This document shows, one piece after another, positions 49,094-59,640 of a stretch of DNA of 64,000 nucleotides; positions within the stretch are counted from its first letter, which is position 1; each line of letters opens with the position of its first letter. The DNA is from Tricholoma matsutake (taxonomy: Eukaryota; Basidiomycota; Agaricomycetes; Agaricales; Tricholomataceae), in assembly GCA_026075535.2 (NCBI GenBank), contig AP026543.1, positions 992,001 to 1,056,000 of the forward strand. Reading direction: 5' to 3'. The notes beneath the pieces are model-generated. The model did no database searches. It had not been told where the DNA came from and worked only from the letters and a program-made list of their open reading frames with translations. Made by a program: the position numbers and the translations under genes.

Positions 49094-49613
49094 TGGCAGT
49101 ACTATCAAATTAATATATAAAAACTTAACGTGTGCCGGAGGCACTTCCTAAACTTGTAGTGATGAGAGCACATACAAGAAGGTTGAAGGTGGCAGAATGT
49201 CCATGTGCTTGCAATCATCAACTCAAGGTCACAGTGATTTTAGGATCAAGAAGAATGTTACCCAACTTTATTAAAAGTAACTAATGTTCCAAAACCCATA
49301 AATTCATGCAAATGAGGAGCAGACTGGGAGGTGATAGATGTGCAACTAGTTTTGAGGCAAGAGGCAAAAAAATGATGCTCGATGCAGTGGATTACCATAT
49401 CAGGCATAAGCAGGAAATAAGAAAACACATCAAAACAACATCTTGGCACACATCAAGCCATCATATCTTGGCAACAGATCACAATTGGCAAATGAGGTGT
49501 GATATACACCTTTCTAAGGTCCAATTCTCAAAGTTAAAACAGATAACTACCCAACTTAGCAGCTTTTTAGTCATTAAGTATGTGCTTGGCTGAGTACCCA
49601 GTGTGGCCTGGCT
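49094..49613. other. No feature supported
   Basis: AT-rich sequence with small ORFs of no recognisable content. Confidence 0.4.
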
Positions 49614-49954
49614 ATAGTAATTAGGGAGCTGCATGGGTTTTACCCACGGGTTTCCCATGCTTTTATTTCCTAATTTATTCAATGAGTTTTGCATGAAAAC
49701 TCATGAAAAAATGATTTTCTGATAGCTATTCAATGGATGCTTGTGATACAAGGGACAAAATAATTTATTTTTGACCTTGTCACATGACAGATGTCACTCA
49801 AATATTGTTCTATGTGTTACATCACAAAGAGCCAACAAAAAGCTTTCAGAAAATCTTTTTTTCATGATTTTTCATGCAAAACTCATTGAATAAATTAGGA
49901 AATAAAAGCATGGGAAACCCGTGGGTATAACCTGTGCAGTTCCCTAATAGTAAT
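49614..49954. mobile_element. hAT-type MITE with 8-bp target duplication
   Basis: Element 49622-49946 (325 bp), flanked by atagtaat at 49614-49621 and 49947-49954. Inverted arms of about 106 bp (tagggagctgca... and ...tgcagttcccta) match with roughly nine differences around a short centre. TIR start TAGGG fits the hAT consensus YARNG and the duplication fits nTnnnnAn. No coding capacity, and no hAT transposase elsewhere in the window. Confidence 0.9.
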
Positions 49955-50023
49955 GGAGGACCAGGTCTACAACCTCTCAATAGCACCAGCTTTGTTTGGG
50001 GACATCCACATTATAAACAGGTT

Positions 50024-50601
50024 TCAACAAGCTCCCCTACCAGTCACTCGTGGGTTGTCTACTCTACTTAGCCATCAGTACATGCCCTGATATTTCTTAT
50101 GCCATCCAGCAACTCTCACAATACCTCGATTGTTTTTCCTTTGTACATTGGCAGGCAGCCACTAGGCTAGTGCATTACATCAATGGTACCAGGGACCTTC
50201 AACTTCATCTTGGTGGTGATCAGCCTATATCCCTCCATGCATTTAGTGATTCTGACTGGGCTAACTGCCTCGATATGTGTCACAGTGTAGGTGGATATAT
50301 ATGCTCCCTCAGTTCAGGTACCATCTCCTGGATGGCATGTAAACAAAAGGTTGTTGCAACTTCATCCTGTGAAGCTGAGTATGTTGCTGCATTTGAGACA
50401 GCCAAGGAATGTATCTGGTTGCAAACATTGCTTCATTCCATCAATCATCAGCAATCACCCCCAACATTAATCTACTGCAATAACTCTGCTACCAAGACCT
50501 TATCTGAAGACCCTCTCCTTCATTCCCATGTTAAACATGTCAACATCAAATACCATTTCCTTTGCGAGTGTGTCCAATCAAATGAATTATGGCTTACATA
50601 C
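50024..50601 (+). pseudogene. Copia RT-RNase H fragment, truncated by Gypsy-1 copy 3
   Basis: Reads KLPYQSLVGCLLYLAIST..., then HAFSDSDWANC, CEAEYVAAFETAKECIWL and CNNSATKTLSEDPLLHSHVK up to LWLTYY, where the Gypsy LTR begins at 50602. It is clearly the same Copia family as the inner element. No stop occurs in the remaining 190 codons, but it has neither start nor end. Confidence 0.9.
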
Positions 50602-52081
50602 TATAAGGGCAGCCTAAGCCTCCAGCAAAGGGAAATCCGAAGTTAAAATTATACTACATAGTACAGGGATTGGGGACACACCTAGCAAAGGGAAATCCGA
50701 AGAGAAAACTCTAAGGATTCCTTTGCCAATGCCCAGTATATGTGAAGATGACAAAAATCAAATAATAACCTAAAAATAGAAAAGGCAGAGATAGGCAGAT
50801 CAAGGCCACCGAATGATGTCATACCAAGGGGTAGATGTCGGAAGGGTGCTCCGCCTCTAAATATAAAACTGTCAACATGCACAAACATGATAGAAAGGGA
50901 AAATTAGTAATAAAATCCAGAAAAATCATAGAAAATGAAGAATAGAAGGAAATGAAGTGAGGAAAAATATAGAACGAACATAAAAAATAGGAGAAACACA
51001 CAGGGCACCCCCTTAGTCCCCTTACATCACCCCCTCTCTAATATGCATCGCCCTGATGCATTTGAAATTACATACAGCCAAAGTCCATGACTTGAATGCG
51101 ACGCGGTGCAGCATGTTGGGATATGATACGCCGGCAAAGGTCTGGGTCATTGGGAACATAGATGCAGTCCCTGAAATACAACAAGTCCTCCTTTTCAGCC
51201 CACTCTGCCGCATGCAAGGAAAGGGTGGATCCCTTCCTCAGTTCTTTAACAGCTCGGGCAACAACATCCTCATGTAAACTGCTATGGTTTGCATGACAAA
51301 TGTCATGTAGGATGTCCCACTCCTCGCCCTGGGGTGCGATGCCTTCCAGTGCCCAAATGGTGAACAGGTCTGGCTGCAACAATACAATGTTTTGGTTGTC
51401 ATCGCTGCCATCCCCATGGTCTGCACGTCAGGAGAGGGCATCAGTCTTCCCCATGCTGCAACCTGGAAGGTGGTGCAAGGAGAAGTTGAATCTGGATAGA
51501 TACAGGGACCAATGAGCTTGATGACAGTTCAATTTCTTGGCCATCATAAAGTACTCGAGATTCATGTGATCCATCCAAATTTCCACCTTCTGTTGGGCAC
51601 CCTCAAGGAAGTGTTGCCACTCCTCAAGTGCACGCATTATCGCCAACATCTCCTTGTCATGGATCTCGTAATTTTGCTCTACAGCACTAAGGCTTTTGGA
51701 GTAGAATGCAACAGGATGCCACTTCTGGTCCTCTGGAGACTGCTGAGACAACACGGTGCCCATCGCAAAGTCTGAACTATCAGCTTCTACACAAAAAGGA
51801 TGCAAATCGTCAGCAAAGGTAAGGATGGAAGCAGAAGTGACCATCTCTTTAAGCCTTTCAAACACCTCCTGTTGTGCATTATCCCACCTCCATGCCTCCT
51901 TTCCTGTCAAGTCGAACAGTGGTTGTGCATGATGTGAGAAATCCTTGATAAAACACCGATAGAAAGTGATGAAGCCTAGGAAAGACTGCACCTCTTTCTT
52001 GTTCATGGGCATCAGCCAAGCCGTGACCCCGTTCACCTTGATAGGATCCATCTCCACCTGACCCTCTGAGATAATCAGGCT
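50602..52081 (-). mobile_element. Gypsy-1 copy 3, internally deleted and 5'-truncated
   Basis: 3' LTR 50602-51026, polypurine complement, then a jump at about 51112 from the element's 3' end to the integrase zinc region (equivalent of about 46711 in copy 2), removing about 1.25 kb. RNase H (51428-52057: KTDALS back to MEMDPIKVNGVTAWL) and part of RT follow. It ends at 52081, where a Copia LTR starts. Confidence 0.92.
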
Positions 52082-52355
52082 TGTTGAAATTAATCCCAGT
52101 GATGCATGCTGTATACATGAGGCAATACATGCAGCATACGCATGTTACTGTGCTTACTGCGCATACATGCGGTGAACACATTCCTGAGTCATGTGACATC
52201 CTTATTATTATGTATATAAGGAGAACCTGTACCGTAGTAGGAATACAGTGTTCTTACCTCTGCTAACCCTAGCTGTAAGTCTAAGTAAGCCCCAGGTAGG
52301 TTGTAAGGAACGTGTTGTCTCTTCCACTGTGCAACGTATATAGTCTGCTCCAACA

Positions 52356-52367
52356 GGTTATGGGCCC
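52356..52367 (+). promoter_or_regulatory. Primer binding site of Copia-3
   Basis: ggttatgggccc immediately after the LTR, identical to the half-tRNA(iMet) site of the outer Copia. Confidence 0.85.
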
Positions 52368-52604
52368 TGCTGGGCACGTCGCGAACGCGCCTTAATTGGC
52401 TGCGAATGACGTTGACTTCATTGTCTCCAAATTATAACCTTGCGCTCTTCGTGAGCTGCATTGCGCTCCCTGCGAGCTGCACATAAAACCTAGGTTGACT
52501 AGGGTTAACCACTCTGAAGGAGTGTTTTCTCCTGAGAACATTAAACGTGTTTTATTGAGTAAAAAGACTGATTGAGCGCTTTTAACAGCTGCCACCACAA
52601 AATC

Positions 52605-53753
52605 ATGTCTTCAACTCTTGAGAAACTCATTCAAACTTTCGACAGATCAAATTACATTCAATGGGCCGACTCAATGAAGGCGTGGCTCAGGTCTCAGGGC
52701 CTCTGGCAAATAACTAGCGGGGCGGAGCAAAAACCGCCCCCAGCGCCTCCCTTTACGGCAACGAACGCTACTTTGGTAGCGGATGCTAATGCCAAGCTCC
52801 AGACCTGGAGCAACAAAAATGACCAGGCCATTGGTAGCCTAGTGCTCCGCCTGGCCCCCTCCATTCGGCAGCGTGCCAACTCAAAGGACACTGCTGAGGA
52901 GGTGTGGGATCTCATCCGCACCGATTATGGTGTGGACGGCCCCTCCCAAGTCTTCGTGGACTTTAGGTCCGCAATAGCGATCAAGATCCCGGCTGCGAAC
53001 CCCACACCGGAGATTGCTAGAATGGCAGACAAATTTGAGCGCCTTATGGCTGCTAATGTCGCCATCCCCGAGCTAGTGCAAGCAATGATTCTACTTGCTG
53101 CGATGCCGCACGAGTACGATTCCTTGTCCACAACGGTCCTTAACACGACCGCTACTAGCGCCTTGACATTTAAACATGTCAAGGACTCCATTGTCGCTGA
53201 AGCCTCAAGGCACACAGCAGTAGGAAAGCCCACTGGCCAGCCTCAGGCCAACAAACTTTCTGCTGTTAAGCGCAAAGGGGGAAACCCCAAATGGCAGCCC
53301 AAAGAAGGGCAAAACAGCAATGGAGACTCGTCCCGAAAGCGTGGACGACGTGGGGACAGAAAGACTAAGGAGGAGAAGCCAAAGGAGAAACATACCCACC
53401 TCGCCTCCAATGCCTATACCACCATAAATGGTAATGGCACCATCATACCACCGATGTCGCTCATACAGCGCATCAAAAGACGCGAACACACTCCCACAAG
53501 GGATCCTCGCCGCCGACCGCCTGCACAGGCATATACGGGCGCAGCCTCTACCTCTCATTCGGTTTATGCCGAATATCAGCAAGCTCGAGACACCCTCGAG
53601 CAAATGCAACTTCCACGCAGCGCGAAAAATCTGCGACCGCTGGAAGAGCACCTGACGGTGCAAGAAGGAAAGAGAAGAAGGATAGAACCAGAACCTGAGT
53701 CTAGGATCGAGGAGGTAGAAGACAATACCGTCTCCCTCAGATCTGAGGTGTGA
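52605..53753 (+). pseudogene. Copia-3 gag ORF, open but detached from pol
   Basis: 382 codons from MSSTLEKLIQTFDRSNYIQW, the usual Copia gag opening, with AWLRSQGLWQIT and AAMPHEYDSLSTTVLN further on. A basic Lys/Arg-rich segment lies at about residues 225-265. There is no CX2CX4HX4C knuckle. The last 110 residues (PPMSLIQRIKRR...NTVSLRSEV) have no clear relative, and the stop is close to the junction with Gypsy-2. CpG content is high, so this is a young sequence. Confidence 0.75.
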
Positions 53754-56700
53754 GGTCTCTCCTTGGCTGTTTTTGGTCTGTCTGACCATGGTGCAATCAT
53801 CTCCTGGATTGTCTGTTTGATCCCCAGGGTGTCTGCATCGTTCATCGCTTCTTCTAGGTTTTGTTCCATTTGTTCAATTGTGCTCGCATAGTAGAAGCAC
53901 ATCCTGGCAAGATGGTATTTTGGTGGGTTGTGGGCAAGGTGAATGTGAAGGGCATTGGCATTTGGTTGGTTTTGTAGGTATTCTCAGGTGAATTGTCATT
54001 CAGCAGGCATTCTTGGGTGGTATCATAGTGGGAAGAAGGAGGGGGTTCTGGGTTCCATCAGAGGTGGTACCTCTTCTTATATGCCATCAGGATCTCGGGG
54101 GCATTCTTCAGGTTTGATTCGGGTTCCCATGTGTTTTTGGATGTCGGGTAGTCAACCCATTTCACGAGGTAATGGCGTGTCTTACTGTGCTTCTTGTGTG
54201 CGATGATCACTTCCACCTCATATTCATTTTCTCCTTCCACAAGGTCAGGTGGTGGAGTCAGGAAGTTTCGCCCATGAGTGTCATTCTCATGGTATCGTGT
54301 GAGTAAAGCCGCATGGAATACCGGGTGGATCTTCCATCTTGGCAGCAGTTTCAATCAGTATGTTGTTCTTGACAAGGCATCTTCAATCACAAAGGGCCCT
54401 TCTCGTTTTGGCACCAGTTTTCTCATTGGGTAGCCAATCTTCAGGTTCTTGGAGTCAAGCCATACTTGTTCTCCAACCTTGAATGGTTTGTATCGCCCTT
54501 TCATTCAGGCAGCCATAGCCTGTCTGGCTAGTTTGTGTGCGGCAAGAGCTTCCCTTCTCGCAGAGAGAAGTTCTTGGATTCTCTGTTTGGCGGCCGGCAC
54601 GTTCGTCTTTTTGTATGGGGTGGGGATAGTGCGTGGTTGATATCCCATCATCAAGTAAAATGGCGAGTGTTTTACTGCGGAGTGCATTTTCTGGTTGTGC
54701 GTGAATTCTGCCGTTGGGAGATAATGCTCCCAACCTTCGGGTTTGTTTGAACAGAACATGCGGAGGTAAACCTCTAGCTCTTGGTTTACTCGCTCTGTTT
54801 CTCCGTCAGTCTGGGGGTGATAGGCGGTGCTCATGGATAGCTTCATCCCGGCCAATCGTCCGAGTTCTCGGAAGAGTTTGGACATGAATCAAGGGTCTCT
54901 GTCTGAGATGATTCTTCTGGGGAGTCCAAATCTTGTGTATACATGGCGCAGGTAAAGGTCTGCGGTGCCAAGTGCGTTGATCGTCTTTGCACAAGGGATA
55001 AAAATTACCCCCTTTGTAAGACCATGGTCTACCACGACCATGATTGAGTCAAATCCATTTATCATGGGCAAGTCCGTGATAAAATCTGTCGTTACCAGCT
55101 CGAATGGTCTGCTGGCATTGGATGATATTGGTGTCAGTGGTGGGGTTGTCGGGTGTGTATTCACTTTCATTTGCTGGCACTTTGCGCAGCCTTCGATGTA
55201 CTTCTTGATGAAGTTGGCCATTCCTGGCCACCAGTAGTCTCATCGGATCAGTTTGATTGTTTGCCATTGTCCAGGGTGCCCTGTTGTGATGCTATCATGA
55301 TATTTCTGTATGATTGCTCAGCGGAGGGTCTCGTCCTGTGGCACATAGCATCTGTCTTTGAAAAAGAGCAGGCCATCTTTGAATTTTCAGTCCTCCAATG
55401 CAGACTTGATTGGGGGGGTTCCATTGTTCTTCAGGGCTCATAAAGCATCATTTACGAGGTCGTCCTTCATTATTGCTGAGACCAGGGCTCCCTGGAGCTC
55501 AGTGTCGATTGTTTTGATGAACAGTTTGTCAGCGAGGATGGTCTTGTCCTCGTTATCAGTGTCTTCTTTGGCTATGTGATCTGCTCTCCTTGATAGGGCA
55601 TCAGATTGTACCATCTGTGATCCTGGTATGTGTTGTAGCTTCAGGTCAAATTGTGACAAGTAAATGGCCCATCTAGCCTGTCATTCGTTTAGTTTCTGTG
55701 GCTTACGGAAGTACATCAGGTTCTTGTGATCAGACAGTACCGTCACAGGGAATGGTGTCCCCTGTAGGTAGTGTCTCCATGTTTCCAGTGCTCGGATTAC
55801 TCCCAATAATTCCTGGTCATATATCTCGTAATTTCTTTCCACTTCGTTGAAAGAGTGCGAGATGTATCCGCATGGGTGCCAGTCTCTGTTGGCATCCTGT
55901 TGTCTGAGTACTGCACCTGTCGCAAATTTCGAGGCATCAGATTCCACCACAAATGGTTTCGTTGCATCTGGCATCAGCAGTACTGGGGTTCCATTGAACT
56001 TCCTTTTTAGCGCATCGAACGACTGCTGGCAGTCGTTCATCCATTCGAATTTCTGGTTCTTCTTCATCAAATCATTTAGCAGTCTGGCCAGATCCGCAAA
56101 GTGTCCGATGAATCGTCGATAGAAGTTTCCGAATCCTAGGAAGGATCTTACATCCTTCACTGTCCTTGGTGTGGGCCAGTCTTTGATCCCAGCCAGTTTT
56201 GTGTTGTCCATTGCAAGTTCATTGGGTCTGATGATCATGCCCAAGAACTCGACTTCCTGTACATTGCTTCTCTATTTTCAGGTAGAGATCGCATTGTCGT
56301 AGTCATTTGAGGACCCTTTTGGTCCTTATCTGGTGTTCTTCTTCCATCTTTGAGAAGATCAGGATGTCATCCATATAGATGACAAGCCATCCTTCATCTA
56401 GCATATCTCAGAAAAGATCGTTCATCATGGCCTGGAATGTTGCCAGTGAGTTGCACAGCCCAAAGAACATCACCATTGGCTCAAATAGCCCTCAGTTAGT
56501 CTTGAATGCTGCCTTCCACTCGTCTCCTTTCTTTATCCATATGTTGTGATATCCCCATCAAATATTGAGTTTTGTGAAAAATTTTGCTCCCTTCAGCTTG
56601 TCCAAGAGGTCTCCGATCAGTGGGAGGGGGTAGTTGTTCTGGATCGTTCCTTCATTCAGATAGCAATAGTCTTGGCAAGGTCGCAGAGCATCAGAGTCCT

Positions 56701-57250
56701 TCTTCGACACGAAGAAGAATGGGGATGCCATGGGTGATTTTGATGGTCGGATGTATCCTTTTTCCAGGTTTTCGTCGAGAAACTCATTGAGTTTCTCTTG
56801 TTCTTTCAGTGTCAATGGGTAGACTTTGCAATCTTTCAGTACAAAGCCTTCCTTCAAGTCAATTGCATGATCCCATGGTCTTGATTCCGGGAATCGTTCA
56901 GATGCAGCCTTTTTGAATACCTGTCTGTATTTCTGGTATTCCAGTGGCAGTAGGTTGTCCAGGGTCTGCTTGCTGGCCTCTTTTCCCTCATCCTGTTCAT
57001 GCACGAGTCACTGGGAAATGGATGTCTTTGCTCTGATCCATGCGCTCTTCGAGAATACGTATCGTGGGGAGTCTTTGGCCTTTGTGATCCTGGAGATTGT
57101 GTTCGTTTTCTGTATGTACCTATGGGTCGGTCCTTGGTGCTCCCTGGTGAGGGGTGGTTCTTCTGGCAGTTCGAATATGCCAATGACCGGTTCTCCTCGT
57201 ACATATGCGATCAAGAGGTCTGTCGCATCTTGTTCGTAGGTCTCTTCCAT
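53754..57250 (-). pseudogene. Gypsy-2 RT, RNase H, integrase and chromodomain
   Basis: RT (56558-57004 and on) has [15 protein letters not shown] and an intact YMDDILIF near 56370. RNase H (55681-56244) has [16 protein letters not shown] and SDHKNLMYF. Integrase has GCAKCQQ, then [18 protein letters not shown] and STAYHPQTDGETERVNQELE (all three carboxylates present). The chromodomain is at 54058-54354 (YEVEVIIAHKKHS..HYLVKWVDYP..NTWEPE). Interruptions are TGA, several at family-conserved Arg: NI*WGY, TN*GLFEP, LIR*DYWWPG, SDRDP*F, TY*LKLLPRW. Confidence 0.92.
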
Positions 57251-57508
57251 TGCTCATATTTCCATGCCGGTGTCTGCCAGTAATTCTTCATCAGGTATCT
57301 CCTTGACCTTCACTTGAGGGGGAGTCTCCCTGGGCATAGGTACTTCAGGATTGGTGGTACCGTGATCTGGGGTCCTAATATTGTGGGTCAGGGTAGTCCC
57401 TTGTCAAGGGTTGTTTATCCTGTTTCATAGTGTTGTTTTCATGTTCCTTTTGCCAGTACTTCCCTCCCCTGTGGAGGTTAGCAGTTCTTTCATCTTTTGC
57501 ATGATTCA

Positions 57509-58462
57509 TCATGTCCTGTTGCATTCATTGTTCTTTCCCTTCTCCAGTTGTCTTTTCTTCTGGTTTTCTCGGGTTTTGGCAATGGCACATCTTGCTGCTT
57601 CGAGGTTCCTGTCTTCTTTAGGAGTGTCCTTGGTCCTGGTCTTCGCGACGGCTTTCTGGACTGAATTCAGCTCCTTTGCTTTCTTCTCAGAAAGCCTTTC
57701 CTTCATTTTTGCCACGGCCAATCGCGCTTGGGCAAGGTTTCTCTCCCTTTCTTCAGAGAGTCTTTCTCTGGTTTTTGTCATGGCCACTTTGGCTCGGGCA
57801 AGGCTCCTCTCTTTTTCTTCAGAGAGCCTTTGCCTTGTTTTGGCCACGATGCATCGAATTCGTGCCAGTTTGTCATTGGGTGCTTCCCTTTCAGTGTCGA
57901 CCCTGGGGAGCTTTAGGGTGTTTGGGAGGGCTCATTCGGCTCTGCTTGTCTTCTCCAAGATCCGTTGGATTTGAGCCCATTGTTCTTTGTCTCGGAACTC
58001 AAGAGTTCCTTTCTTCCAATCGATAATTGGGTTCACCTCCCATAGCCACAACAGGCCCAGGATCACCGATTCCTTGCCTAGTCCAGCGACTAGGTATTTC
58101 ATTGGGTAGCTCCATCCATTGATGTGGAGCCTTCCCCTCACGTATCTCGTGATTGTTCCCTGCTTGTTCAGGGTTCCATCTACGTTTGTGGCCTGGATGG
58201 TGTAGCCCAAGGGATATGTCTTGATCCCTTCTTGTTCGACAAATTTTGAGTCAATAAAGACTCCTCCTGCTCCAGAGTCGAGGAGCGCATTCATTTCAAC
58301 GTCTTTTCCATTGTCTGACTCAGCTACCCAAATAGACAGGCACATAGATTGTCTATTCATGGTAGCTAAGAGTACAGACCCTACAGAAATTTCAGCTGTG
58401 ACTGGCGTCGTATCAGGCTGCTGCTCTAAAAACCTGATTCCTCCATGAGGTTGAGGGCTCAT
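57509..58462 (-). pseudogene. Gypsy-2 protease and repeat linker
   Basis: Protease: ALLDSGAGGVFIDSKFVEQEG (58250-58310) with the DSGA active site, then VILGLLWLWEVNPIIDW. A TGA after SRAE leads to a Lys/Glu/Arg-rich linker (57509-57900) with four 22-residue repeats based on AKTRERLSEERERNLAQARL, predicted highly helical. RT starts beyond another stop pair. Confidence 0.85.
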
Positions 58463-58469
58463 TCCTTTT

Positions 58470-59594
58470 CTTCTTCATCTAGTTCATCCAGCATCATGTG
58501 GATCTTCTGGTAGGTGTCTACCCCAGTCTTCTTCTGGGTGAAGCGGTTTCAGTAGGGAGGGGGCACTGACCCCATCTGAGTGGGGTTCTTTCCATCCCTG
58601 TGGTTGGACGATCGGTGTCCCAGTTGGTGGCAGATGAAACACAATCCCTTCTGGAGGTGTTCCACATGTTCTTGGTTCATCAGTCAGTTGATGTCAAGAG
58701 AGGGCTGTCCTTTCTTTGTCATTTTGTTTGTCTTCTGGTTCTGCCTGGTCTTTCCCAGGATTGCCATGGCCCATTCCATTGGCCTTCATATTTCGAAGCT
58801 GCCTTTATCCAGCCTTCGAGAGTGTTGGGCACTGTCTCCATTGTGTGTACCCTCTTCAGTAACTCGGGATGCAGTCCATCCATGAAGTACTCAATCATGG
58901 CTGCATCTTTGGTGATTCCTGTCCTGTCTTTCAGGATGCGGAAGTTTGCCACATATTCTTCGAGGTTCCCTGAACCTTGTTTGAGATTCTTAATCTCTGT
59001 CTTTGCCGTTCTGGCATTGTTGATCAGTGAGAAGGCCTCTAGGACCTTCTGTCAGAAGTCTGCATATTCTCTGAGTCCTTCAGACTGGTGTTGGTTGACA
59101 AATGCCTGCGCCCAGGCAGCTGCTGTCCCTCAATTCATGAAGGACAGCATGAAGATGATCTTCTTGTCGTTCATGTCGTGGACCTGGTCATTGATTCACA
59201 AGTACAGGTCTATCTCCTGCAGGAACTTGGTGGTCTTGGTCTGCTCTCCTGAGAAGTCTGTGGGTGATCAGATTCGAATGTCCTTCATGGACATCGTTGG
59301 TGCAGTTGCGGTGGGTTTGGACATCTTGTTGTGGAGGTTGTCAGTTTCGTCTATTAGGAAGTGGGTGGATGTTTCGGGTGGGGGTGTGTGTCATTGTTCA
59401 AAGTCTTCGTCGGTGAGGAAATCTCCTCTTTGTCTGTCGGTTGATCCATAGAACCAATGCTGTGCTGAGATCAAGTAATGGACTAGTCTTCCATTGTATC
59501 GGTACCAAGATGAACCTGGCTGTGGTTCTGCTTCTCTTGGTGGTTGGTCTGGGGTTTGTCTAGACCCAGGTTGCTGTGGTGTGTTTTGAGACAT
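58470..59594 (-). pseudogene. Gypsy-2 gag
   Basis: Starts MSQNTPQQPGSRQ at 59594. Capsid-type sequence FSGEQTKTTKFLQEIDLYL, then GTAAAWAQAFVNQ, LEEYVANFRILKDRTGI and FMDGLHPELLKRV. A knuckle of form CX2CX4HX4H (CFICHQLGHRSSNH) lies near 58615. In-frame TGA codons split it at FEQ*H, RI*SP, YL*IN, MN*GT and DF*QK. Confidence 0.88.
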
Positions 59595-59620
59595 ATTGCC
59601 TACACCTAGGTAGGTGGGCT

Positions 59621-59640
59621 AGCAGATAGTTTAGATCTTA
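59621..59640 (-). promoter_or_regulatory. Gypsy-2 primer binding site, self-priming type
   Basis: Just inside the LTR. On the minus strand AGATCTAAACTA (complement of 59627-59638) pairs perfectly over 12 bases with TAGTTTAGATCT at 59876-59865 in the LTR, which lies about 32 bases after a TATA box. No tRNA match is evident. Confidence 0.75.

Larger units (their letters stand above)
52082..53753 (+). mobile_element. Copia-3, 5' LTR, PBS and gag only
   Basis: LTR 52082-52355 (274 bp, TGTTG...CAACA) interrupts Gypsy-1 copy 3. PBS and a gag ORF follow. No protease, integrase, RT or 3' LTR: at about 53750 the sequence passes into the 3' end of Gypsy-2 on the other strand. Confidence 0.85.

Noticed and set aside
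49621..49947. TTAGGG/CCCTAA at the MITE ends as interstitial telomere repeats
   Set aside because: Only one unit on each side, and the bases are explained by the TAGGG inverted ends plus the 8-bp target duplication.
39294..52081. Classical RIP as the cause of decay
   Set aside because: Changes concentrate at CpG rather than CpA, and I cannot count them genome-wide; methyl-CpG deamination explains the pattern more simply. A CpG-directed RIP-like process is not excluded.
56999..58026. Long + strand ORFs (57381-57974, 57676-58026 and others)
   Set aside because: Antisense to the Gypsy-2 protease linker and RT region; the minus strand carries the recognisable domains.
53754..59594. In-frame TGA codons in Gypsy-2 as recoding (TGA read as Arg or Trp)
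   Set aside because: Host genes here use TGA as a normal stop (phytase ends in TGA), and the TGA positions match CGA to TGA decay. A frameshift at about 56262 also shows the element is dead.
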